Below, in pieces: positions 9,901 through 15,605 of a stretch of 19,346 nt of DNA. Origin of the DNA: Sphingobacteriaceae bacterium. GTDB lineage: Bacteria > Bacteroidota > Bacteroidia > B-17B0 > Aurantibacillaceae. The stretch covers positions 1 to 19,346 of the forward strand of contig JAHEYE010000045.1 of NCBI GenBank assembly GCA_023251695.1, read 5' to 3'. Positions within the stretch are counted from its first letter, which is position 1. Every line of letters begins with the position of its first letter. A program made the position numbers and the translations under genes. The notes under the pieces were generated by a model. It was not told the origin of the DNA. It did no database searches and saw only the letters and a program-made list of their open reading frames with translations.

Positions 9901-10784
9901 GCCATTGAAACATCAAACGATTGCATGAGCAGAGAATCGTACATACCAACTGATAATTTCGACTGATCTGCAGAAGGTGTATCCGGTGTGTAAAGATTCC
10001 ATCCTACAGGAATTTTTGTTCCTTCAGTGAAAACAGTTTCAATCACCGGTTCCAATTTCTCAAACGATTGCGGCGAGAGTCCTTTTGGTAATTCTGTCTC
10101 TTGCATCCGGCAAAGCACAGTCGCCCAATCCATGTCTTTGAGTTTCGGAAAATTTTTCCTGACATACGAGGTTCCTTTTTGATAAACAGGAAGACCGCAA
10201 CCGCAGTCATCGTTGATAAGTTCCCAAGGGTTTTTTCCTTTCTCACTGCAAATCCATGTACAAAGATTGAGCAGAAAAATACCTTCTCCAATAAACCGGA
10301 TAGCCGTAGCACCTACACAATCGAAACTGAAATATTTTGATTTCGGAGCAGAAAGTCCGGCGCCGGAAATATGCAATGGTTTGAATATTTCTTTTTTACT
10401 ATGAACTTCAACGAGGTAATCTGATTTGGATTCAAGACAACATTCAACTTCAATTCGTGAAACCGGTTTTGAAAATTCGATTACCATTTCTCCGTTCACC
10501 TGCGTTCCCTTGCAGGCATCGCCCTTTACCGGTTTTGTAGCGAGCGTTGTGACTTTAAATATAAACTCCGGCTCTTTGGAAGCGATATATGAGTAAGGAA
10601 GTTTTTTTATTTGTCCCGAAAGCTGCTCAAGTGGAAAACAAAAATGTTTGGAGACATCGCTTTTTCTTCTGTACAATTGGAAACAAGGAGGAAAGCCTAA
10701 TTCACTGTTAAATCCCCATCTCAAATGAATACCCGGTTCGATTCCATCTGTTCCATCGGTGCCATGAGCAATTAGTTTCAGCAT
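6957..10784 (-). CDS. 1275-aa FN3-repeat modular protein, first gene of the leftward operon
   Basis: Starts at ATG 10784 with MLKLIAHGTDGTDGIEPG and no signal peptide. The N-terminus carries GIHLRWGF...LYRR (residues 18-40), then a beta-sandwich-like module (about 98-178), a Cys pair CGCG (194-197), and ARLLGLYWLDR...YDYKITATWP (295-322), which looks like a conserved family core. A second beta-sandwich-like module spans about 379-456. From about 505 to the end there are four or five fibronectin type III-like domains (about 505-610, 655-880 with a large insertion, 905-1045, 1052-1155, 1165-1275), recognisable by W at strand B, YRR/LYR motifs and YYY/YRI near strand F. FN3 arrays usually act as spacers or binding surfaces. 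The C-terminus ends inside an FN3 unit, with no type IX sorting domain. It heads the operon, so its upstream region should hold the main promoter. Exact function unknown; similar large hypothetical proteins seem to exist in several phyla, but I cannot confirm that here. Confidence 0.88.
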   Translation of the reverse strand: MLKLIAHGTDGTDGIEPGIHLRWGFNSELGFPPCFQLYRRKSDVSKHFCFPLEQLSGQIKKLPYSYIASKEPEFIFKVTTLATKPVKGDACKGTQVNGEMVIEFSKPVSRIEVECCLESKSDYLVEVHSKKEIFKPLHISGAGLSAPKSKYFSFDCVGATAIRFIGEGIFLLNLCTWICSEKGKNPWELINDDCGCGLPVYQKGTSYVRKNFPKLKDMDWATVLCRMQETELPKGLSPQSFEKLEPVIETVFTEGTKIPVGWNLYTPDTPSADQSKLSVGMYDSLLMQSFDVSMARLLGLYWLDRHVTAADYYDYKITATWPAHLMRRLDSAIDFNAYEADQTLFTTFSHGKFVFDGLKNPVIKRSPSSFLRAEQALVYSGASASIVAPEKTTEVQLFVRKTGSDQVVFEAYRNGYASPSDTQILNRREGIICLKTNDLRTIRISGGEVMIYRIRYTAKPFPEGEQQYIICGIKKEKQLALQIPQKLTATQLRGGSVNNSNGTVSRKNYIAGLRWNANEKKEALLLSIAPIAFNIRRRTGSDPAIVITDGSPVFIASSPDSVNKPPAGWPEKRQFYIDKNLKKKQYRYSVQGVDLFGRKSAFSDPVILKMKSPSPPPPVDVAAKYLDYTSYDISTDTFSDASLSDKEKRWLKNNGASGIRVNWKWTATLLNISPDVKGFHVHFQQGWLNVYKGTIESEPSGGTISASSLALTADELAEFTSLSGSTSYDVYKFKSTLDNASVAADAFRLCWMKQNGYSFLVLRNTSGSSPVITVLKSVAPLTGVPENDKGFAIGVTPRKSAFIDFREATAWTDTSVSANKLYSAIGNYEIFIKNPAFPSPAINASDIDKTRYAQIGVSAYTSDSESAVSTPSAIVAVYRTAPSTATLYDTGLDELNATAPDVHGKSTFYFRWKKQGNAKKYNVYRALDRTLHNVAKENDSSLGDYDSLTNAEWQIIAGKTENEQAFTRINSNSITEDDNDYEDRVTDIPAPGESSTYTPDSLLLLYADDTLDGTGSNRYFYRISVIDTNGLVSALSDSTPPVAIPVAKPIQAPMISAVIGGENKITLQWAIQPNQNVEGYLLYRTEDATLAGDWRRMDLLQADGESYSVNADSSLTSYSHPDETVVARTPYYYGIIAVNIAGDGSKLRSRMSVVKQGQAYDLTPPAAPEWDEENSGWVFVDADGNIYETEDDVPDGVDVSEVVRLVWITTSIMSSVLIQRKSDSENSWSDTANWISENKTLDRSIISGTNYSYRAKVRSVSGNMSLDWSTIEITS

Positions 10785-11012
10785 TTAGGATTATTGATTA
10801 ATTTTAACCACTCGAAAGGTAATAAAAAAGAAATTAAAAAGCTCTAAATTAAATGTTCGTCGTCAAACCAATTTGCAATTTCACCGTAAATGAATTTATA
10901 AAATGTTTATTTCTTCTTTTCCCTTTTCTGAGTAAATACTCTTTAATTTAGAAAGTGCTCTAGAAATGCCTTCTTTTGAATCTAAACAAACTGTTGTTGA
11001 TGCGTATAATGG

Positions 11013-11340
11013 CTAAGCAGTTGAAGGTGTATGGTTAAGTAACGGCTTTGCTTCAAAGTAGCAGATATGATTAGATTTTTCAAAAGGAATCCTAATCGGA
11101 TGATGGAAAGGTTTATTTTTTGCAGGAGGGTTGTAAAATAGCCTGTTATCTACGCAATTATGATATGCCATTCCTCCGCTGATACCAGCAGGTGGGGGTA
11201 GAAGTATGACGTGCTATCAAAGTACCATTGACAAAATATTCTACTAAATTATTACTGTACATTATCTCATATTCATTCGCGGCATAAAAATCCACACTAT
11301 GATATATTAGTCCAATTAAAATAAAAAAATAGTTATTCAC
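11013..11340 (-). pseudogene. Probable remnant of a LamG/concanavalin-like lectin domain, frameshifted
   Basis: A short minus-strand frame from ATG 11340 (stop at 11158) encodes about 60 residues including FYAANEYEIMYSNN and VEYFVNGTLIA, the typical 'YxI.Y....VEYxVNGxLI' signature of LamG/concanavalin-like beta sandwiches in bacterial surface proteins. The frame then turns into TCWYQRRNGIS and stops. If one base is removed at the G5 tract 11194-11198, the frame continues as STPPAGISGGMAYHN and stays open to a TAG at 11013-11015, about 109 codons in total. This suggests a frameshifted fragment of a once longer gene, or an assembly error. The domain assignment is by eye; a chance ORF is not excluded. 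Confidence 0.35.
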
Positions 11341-11637
11341 AATATTGAACTAATTTATAACAAGTAATGGTATTAGCCTTCAAAAACTGCTACACAATCA
11401 ATGATTTTAGATGAGTTTTAGGTTAGTTGAAAAAATGGGTTTCACGAAACGGAATTTTCAAACCACAGATTTTTATTCAGAAAAAGCGGAAAATTTATTT
11501 ATATTCGCGCAGGAATTTCGAAAAGATTAGGATTGGATGACGGATGATAATTGATTTGTAACTTACAATGTTTGCTGAATTCGGCAATAGCTTTAAAATC
11601 AGCAAAAAAGTTCGATAAATTGAAGTGTTCGGGTACT

Positions 11638-11676
11638 AAAGGGGACTTTTCAAAAATAAATTGAGAAGTCTCCTTT
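11638..11676 (+). terminator. Orphan intrinsic-terminator-like hairpin
   Basis: AAAGGGGACTTTTC (11638-11651) pairs with GAGAAGTCTCCTTT (11663-11676): 14 pairs including two G-T wobbles, 11-nt loop, followed by further T residues. The T-run favours plus-strand termination, yet no plus-strand gene lies upstream within the window; it may insulate the oxidoreductase from spurious upstream transcription or be a leftover of a lost gene. Confidence 0.45.
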
Positions 11677-11784
11677 TTGTTTCATCTAAAACCCTTTATA
11701 GGGCCGAAGGTGATTTGCATTGTTTATGATTTAATAATGTTTTTTTTCTTAGGAAAGAAAAAGAATTTATTGCATATTTAAATT

Positions 11785-11836
11785 AATTGTAAAAACGCGA
11801 TTTAACAGAAAATAAAATTGTAAAAATACGTTTCAG
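11785..11836 (+). repeat. Two imperfect direct repeats, 31-bp period, before the oxidoreductase start
   Basis: AATTGTAAAAACGCG (from 11785) recurs as AATTGTAAAAATACG (from 11816), and each is followed by a T-rich stretch ending in CAG. The period of 31 bp is about three helical turns, which would place two copies of a site on one face of the DNA. The second copy contains TACGTTTC (11827-11834), one base from the TAnnTTTG -7 consensus. Possible operator; unproven. Confidence 0.35.
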
Positions 11837-11837
11837 T

Positions 11838-13565
11838 TTGAAAGAACAACTCATAAAAAACCAATCCACATCCGAACATTCTGAATCTAATTACGATTCT
11901 ATCATTATTGGATCGGGGGCAGGCGGCTTGGCGGCGGCTGTTTGTTTAGCTAAAGCCGGACAAAAAGTGTTGGTTTTAGAACAGCACTATGTTCCCGGCG
12001 GATGGAGCCACAGTTTTCATTTAAACGGGCAGCGATTTAGTCCGGGCGTGCATTATATTGGATTGATGGATGAAAAAGAATCCACCAACGATCTTTACAA
12101 AGCATTAGGAGTTGCGAACGATCTTGTTTTTTTTAGGATGAATAAAAATGCTTATGAGCATTGCTATTTTGGAGATAAAAAATTTGACATTCCAGCGGGT
12201 ATGCAAAATCTTTATGAATCGCTTGCCAAACAATTTCCTCACGAACGAAAAAATCTAAGAAAATACCTCCATATGGTACATAAGGTAAGTAGCGAAATTC
12301 TTTTACTTCCTTCAATGGTTTCATTATTGGATTATTTTACAATTCCATATCGTACCCGCCACGTATTAAGGTACGGTTGGTTTAGCCTTAAAAGAGTGGT
12401 TGATTGGTATATTAAAGATCCTGTTTTAAGAGGAGTGTTGAATTTTCAGTGTGGCGATCATGGACTGTCTCCTTCCAAAGCAAGTTTTCCGGTGCAATGT
12501 TTATTAATGAATCATTATTCTAATGGCGGGTTTTATCCATTGGGCGGCGGAGCAGGTATTGTAAAGGCTATGACAAACGCGCTTAAAAAACAGGGAGGAG
12601 AATTACATGTAAAACAAAAAGTAAAACGAATTTTAATTGAAAACAAACAAGCCTACGGTGTTGAACTTTCTGATGGAAAAAAAATATTTTCACAAAATGT
12701 AATTTCAAATGCCGATCCAAACACTACTTATTTAAAATTAGTTGGGAAAGAAAATTTAAGTTCCAAATTATTGAAAAAATTATCCGATACAAAATATTCA
12801 ACCACAACGTTAATTTTATTTCTTACGCTGGATATGGACGTAAAAAAAGCGGGTATCGATTCAGGTAATATCTGGTGGTTGAGAAATGAGAATATTGATG
12901 AGCTTTATGATGAATTAGCAAAAGAAGATCTTTTAAAAGGAGAAGAATTTCCGGTAATATTTGGAAGCTGTCCCACTCTTAAAGACCCGAGTTCGTTTAA
13001 TGGAAGGTATTATAATATTGAAGTGGTAACTTTTATTTCTTACGATAGTTTTAAAGAATTTGAAAATGAAGATTATCATTCAGAGAAATACGATGGGATG
13101 AAAAAGATTCTTATTAATAAATTTTTAAATAATGTTGAGAAAATTATTCCCGGCGCAAAACAACACATTGTTCAGGCAGAATTAGGCACTCCAAAAACGA
13201 ATCAATATTTTATTAATTCAACTAATGGAAATGTTTATGGAACGGAAAAAAAACTGAGCCAAATTGGTCCGTTTTCTTTTAAATTTAAATCAGAAATAAA
13301 AAATTTATACTTGTGCGGAGCAAGCACCACTTCTCATGGCGTTGCAGGCGCTACTTCTTCGGGAGTTGAAGCAGCGGCCATAATTTTGAACGTTCCTTTA
13401 AAAGAGTTAATGAAATCTAACGCCGATCAAAAAATAAGAATATACGATGCCGAAGATGAAGCCACCTGGCCATTAGAGGTGCTTCAAAAAATGGAAGACC
13501 GTAAAAGAAGATTCAAAGAAACAAGTTTGCCTGAACACGAAAAAATTGGCAGCCATCACCATTAG
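11838..13565 (+). CDS. FAD-dependent oxidoreductase, phytoene desaturase / retinol saturase (CrtI/RetSat) type
   Basis: A 575-aa flavoprotein. The Rossmann FAD-binding motif GSGAGG is at residues 25-30, followed by the ribose-binding Glu48 in VLVLEQH and by VPGG. GGFYPLGGGAGIVKAM (230-245) and the C-terminal CGASTTSHGVAGATSSGVEA segment are hallmarks of the CrtI/RetSat superfamily, which reduces or desaturates polyene and isoprenoid-type substrates using FAD. Length agrees with the RetSat-like branch rather than the roughly 490-aa carotenoid desaturases; the substrate cannot be read from sequence. The start is TTG at 11838: the first in-frame ATG (12066) would lie after the FAD motif, so it cannot be the start. 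The C-terminus is charged and ends in three His. A SAM-dependent methyltransferase follows 176 bp downstream, so lipid or isoprenoid tailoring is plausible. Confidence 0.85.
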   Translation: MKEQLIKNQSTSEHSESNYDSIIIGSGAGGLAAAVCLAKAGQKVLVLEQHYVPGGWSHSFHLNGQRFSPGVHYIGLMDEKESTNDLYKALGVANDLVFFRMNKNAYEHCYFGDKKFDIPAGMQNLYESLAKQFPHERKNLRKYLHMVHKVSSEILLLPSMVSLLDYFTIPYRTRHVLRYGWFSLKRVVDWYIKDPVLRGVLNFQCGDHGLSPSKASFPVQCLLMNHYSNGGFYPLGGGAGIVKAMTNALKKQGGELHVKQKVKRILIENKQAYGVELSDGKKIFSQNVISNADPNTTYLKLVGKENLSSKLLKKLSDTKYSTTTLILFLTLDMDVKKAGIDSGNIWWLRNENIDELYDELAKEDLLKGEEFPVIFGSCPTLKDPSSFNGRYYNIEVVTFISYDSFKEFENEDYHSEKYDGMKKILINKFLNNVEKIIPGAKQHIVQAELGTPKTNQYFINSTNGNVYGTEKKLSQIGPFSFKFKSEIKNLYLCGASTTSHGVAGATSSGVEAAAIILNVPLKELMKSNADQKIRIYDAEDEATWPLEVLQKMEDRKRRFKETSLPEHEKIGSHHH

Positions 13566-13693
13566 CTTTTAAAAACCGGTTTAAACTAATGTACTCCTCT
13601 AATTACAGAAATGGATTATGAAAAAAATTCAAATTTCACATTATATCAGAAAAAAATAAAGCAAAAGGCCGGGCAATCTGCGCAAAAAATGTG

Positions 13694-13724
13694 TTGTCAT
13701 TCAAAAAAAAATAGCACCTTTAGC
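13694..13724 (+). promoter_or_regulatory. Candidate Bacteroidota-type promoter for the methyltransferase
   Basis: TTG at 13694-13696 and CACCTTTA at 13715-13722 (compare TAnnTTTG) are separated by 18 bp, which fits the -33/-7 layout of Bacteroidota sigma factors, and lie about 20 nt before the ATG at 13742. The -7 box has two mismatches, so this is tentative. Confidence 0.35.
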
Positions 13725-13741
13725 CGCAAATATAAAATATA

Positions 13742-14773
13742 ATGGATATCCTCAAATCACTTAGCAGAAAATCGGATTACTCAAAAACGCAATTACAATT
13801 TATTATTGCCGCTTGGGTATTGAGCAGCATTGGTGAAAAAAAGAAACCAATATCATTAAAAGACGGCGATGTATTGGAAGAAGATTATGATAAACAATCT
13901 ATTTATTCGTTACTCTATTCAATCTATCGTTCAATGGGTGAGGTGCAAGACGAGCACGGTACAAAATATGAATGGACTTTTAATACTTGGGGTTATAGCT
14001 GGCCCGCTTCTTGGGGTGCCGACCCAATTGCATCTAATGATCCTCAGCGATTCGGAAAACATGCTTACACGGGTTTGTACCAATTTCCGGCAGTAAAAGA
14101 ATATGTTAGTAAGCAAAATAATAAAGTAAATATTGTTGAGATGGGTTGCGGTACAGGTGGCGGTGCTCATTTGGTTTGTAAAGATGTGTTACCACAATGC
14201 ACATACGAAGCGGTAGATATGCAGCAAGCCGCAATTCAAACCTGCAAACGAAAATTTGTTCCTGTACTTAACGGCCGTTTAGTGGCCACTTGGGCCGACG
14301 CTACTCAATTAACTATTAAAGAAGGTTCTGCCGATTTTGTGGCCGTGTGCGAAACGCACGTTACAGAAATGCCGGGCATAGTTACCGATGAAGATAAATT
14401 ATTTTTTAAAACGGCGCACCGATTAATGAAGCAAGGAGGATATTTAGTTTGGGGAAATGCTATTCCTGATAGTACATGGAAACCGTGTTTCGATTATCTG
14501 GAAACAATTGGTATGAAACAAATTGAAGTACGCGATGTAACCAAAGAAGCTGTAATAGCTCGTGACCAGGATGAAGCGCGTGTTAAAGTTTATGTTGAGC
14601 ATTGCCTTAAACAATTTTGGGGATTTCGCATTCCGGGGCTTGGTAAGAAAAAACGTTTGGAAGCAGAATTGGCTTTAAAAAATTTCTATCGCGATCCAGG
14701 TACCAACCTCTATGAAAATATGAAAAATGGTACCGATTCTTATAAAGTTGTTCTTTTCCAAAAAGTAGCTTAA
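13742..14773 (+). CDS. Class I SAM-dependent methyltransferase
   Basis: A 343-aa protein with the SAM-binding motif I IVEMGCGTGGGAH (131-143), an acidic residue ending strand 2 (D159 in EAVDM) and a motif-II-like WADATQL (184-190). The GGG after the GxGxG loop and the GGYLVWGN strand (232-239) resemble the methyltransferases that modify lipid glycosides and phthiotriol-type alcohols in mycobacteria, so a small-molecule or lipid acceptor is more likely than nucleic acid or protein; this is by eye. The roughly 110-residue N-terminal extension, rich in Trp and Tyr (YEWTFNTWGYSWPASWG at 76-92), probably forms an acceptor lid. It sits downstream of the CrtI/RetSat-like reductase, hinting at a shared pathway, although it appears to have its own promoter. 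ATG 13742 is the first good start. No N-terminal signal; cytosolic. Confidence 0.85.
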   Translation: MDILKSLSRKSDYSKTQLQFIIAAWVLSSIGEKKKPISLKDGDVLEEDYDKQSIYSLLYSIYRSMGEVQDEHGTKYEWTFNTWGYSWPASWGADPIASNDPQRFGKHAYTGLYQFPAVKEYVSKQNNKVNIVEMGCGTGGGAHLVCKDVLPQCTYEAVDMQQAAIQTCKRKFVPVLNGRLVATWADATQLTIKEGSADFVAVCETHVTEMPGIVTDEDKLFFKTAHRLMKQGGYLVWGNAIPDSTWKPCFDYLETIGMKQIEVRDVTKEAVIARDQDEARVKVYVEHCLKQFWGFRIPGLGKKKRLEAELALKNFYRDPGTNLYENMKNGTDSYKVVLFQKVA

Positions 14774-15043
14774 TTCCGAATCGCAAGAAAAATTGATTAT
14801 TAATAATTTTCTCTCAAAACTATTTTTTCAATCATTCATAACGGTCACCTACTTGTACCTTATCGAGTAATCAGTTACAATTTTATAATTTAATTGTTCG
14901 GTAAAAGGCAAATACGCTAACCATTAGCTAAATAATTTTTTGCCCTGTGCCAACCTCTTATTATTAAGTCAAGTATCTGGTAAACAACTAAATATTTTTA
15001 CTAATATTACAGGGTTTAAACCCTATTATAAAATATAATTTAA
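14774..15043 (+). other. Intergenic spacer between the methyltransferase and apt
   Basis: AT-rich spacer. Just after the methyltransferase stop there is a weak AT-only inverted repeat (about 14787-14811) that is a poor terminator candidate. The only other structure is the palindrome at 15011-15024, listed separately. I see no ORF, tRNA or riboswitch-like conservation. Confidence 0.5.
15011..15024. promoter_or_regulatory. Perfect 14-bp palindrome upstream of apt, possible operator
   Basis: AGGGTTTAAACCCT is perfectly self-complementary. It lies 20 bp before the TAAATTTG -7 box of apt, i.e. over the expected -33 position, where a bound repressor dimer would block RNA polymerase. There is no T-run, so a terminator is unlikely. 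The regulator is unknown. Confidence 0.35.
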
Positions 15044-15051
15044 TAAATTTG
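15044..15051 (+). promoter_or_regulatory. -7 promoter box (TAAATTTG) of apt
   Basis: Exact match to the Bacteroidota -7 consensus TAnnTTTG, ending 12 nt before ATG 15064. Transcription would begin only a few nt before the start codon, giving a very short leader. The box covers the TTG at 15049, which argues against that TTG as the start. No clear TTTG -33 element; the palindrome occupies that place. Confidence 0.5.
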
Positions 15052-15063
15052 TTAAGGTGCCTT

Positions 15064-15591
15064 ATGAGTTTAGTTGATGAGATAAAAAATGCGATTCGTG
15101 ATGTGCCCGATTTTCCGAAACCCGGAATTATGTTTAAAGACATAACTCCTATTTTCGAAAATCAATATTTGTGTAACAAAATTGTAGATGGTTTTATTAA
15201 AGCATTGCCAAATAACATCGATGCAATTGTGGGGATTGAAAGCAGAGGTTTTTTGTTTGGAATTTTAATCGCCAATAAATTAAATCTGCCGTTTGTGTTA
15301 GTGCGTAAGTCGGGCAAGCTGCCTTACAAAACCATTAGTCAGGAGTATAGTTTAGAATATGGCAATGCAAAAATTGAAATGCATATTGATAGCTTAAAAA
15401 AAAACTGGAATGTGGTAATACACGATGATTTATTAGCTACCGGCGGAACAGCAGAAGCGGCCGCTCAATTAGTAAAACAACAAAATGCTAATGTAAAAGC
15501 TTTTACTTTTTTAGTAGAATTGGAATTTTTAAAAGGAAAAGAAAAATTAATTAAACACTCAAATAATATAATATGTCTAGCACAGTATTAG
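15064..15591 (+). CDS. apt: Adenine phosphoribosyltransferase
   Basis: A 175-aa purine salvage enzyme that converts adenine and PRPP to AMP and pyrophosphate in the cytosol. The N-terminal DFPKPGIMFKDITPIF is the conserved Apt start region, GIESRGFLFG is the family's conserved loop, and VIHDDLLATGGTAEAA is the PRPP-binding signature. The length matches the family (170-180 aa). The ATG at 15064 is chosen over the in-frame TTG at 15049, because MSLVDEIKNAIRD aligns with other Apt N-termini and the TTG lies within the -7 box. The acyl-CoA dehydrogenase follows immediately, with no terminator between them, so the two are probably co-transcribed up to the hairpin at 16773. The short C-terminus (NIICLAQY) is slightly divergent but complete. 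Confidence 0.95.
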   Translation: MSLVDEIKNAIRDVPDFPKPGIMFKDITPIFENQYLCNKIVDGFIKALPNNIDAIVGIESRGFLFGILIANKLNLPFVLVRKSGKLPYKTISQEYSLEYGNAKIEMHIDSLKKNWNVVIHDDLLATGGTAEAAAQLVKQQNANVKAFTFLVELEFLKGKEKLIKHSNNIICLAQY

Positions 15592-15605
15592 AAAGTAATG
15601 TAGGA

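Larger units (their letters stand above)
10785..11837. other. 1.05 kb gene-poor divergent intergenic region
   Basis: This AT-rich stretch separates the leftward giant-gene operon from the rightward metabolic genes and must carry promoters for both. For the leftward operon the best -7-like match is TACCTTTC read on the minus strand (10814-10821), about 30 nt before the ATG, with no convincing -33 partner. The region also contains a decayed lectin-like reading frame (11013-11340), an orphan hairpin (11638-11676) and short direct repeats before the oxidoreductase. I see no intact gene, tRNA, transposase or terminal inverted repeats. Confidence 0.6.

Noticed and set aside
8213..10404. Short frames of 60-97 codons on both strands inside the FN3 gene
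   Set aside because: All are contained in the 1275-codon gene and show no independent protein features.
1..10784. Type IX secretion substrates
   Set aside because: No N-terminal signal peptides and no CTD sorting domain in the two complete proteins; the third protein's C-terminus is outside the window, so this is not fully excluded for it.
11499..11681. Minus-strand stop-free stretch of about 60 codons in the intergenic region
   Set aside because: It has no ATG start, overlaps the hairpin at 11638-11676, and no family is recognisable; it may be a gene remnant but could be chance.
10785..11837. Insertion sequence in the gene-poor region
   Set aside because: No transposase frame, terminal inverted repeats or target-site duplication could be found; the hairpin and lectin-like fragment do not form element ends.
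15049..15063. TTG start giving apt five extra N-terminal residues (MLRCL)
   Set aside because: The TTG overlaps an exact TAnnTTTG promoter box and the ATG at 15064 aligns better with Apt family N-termini.
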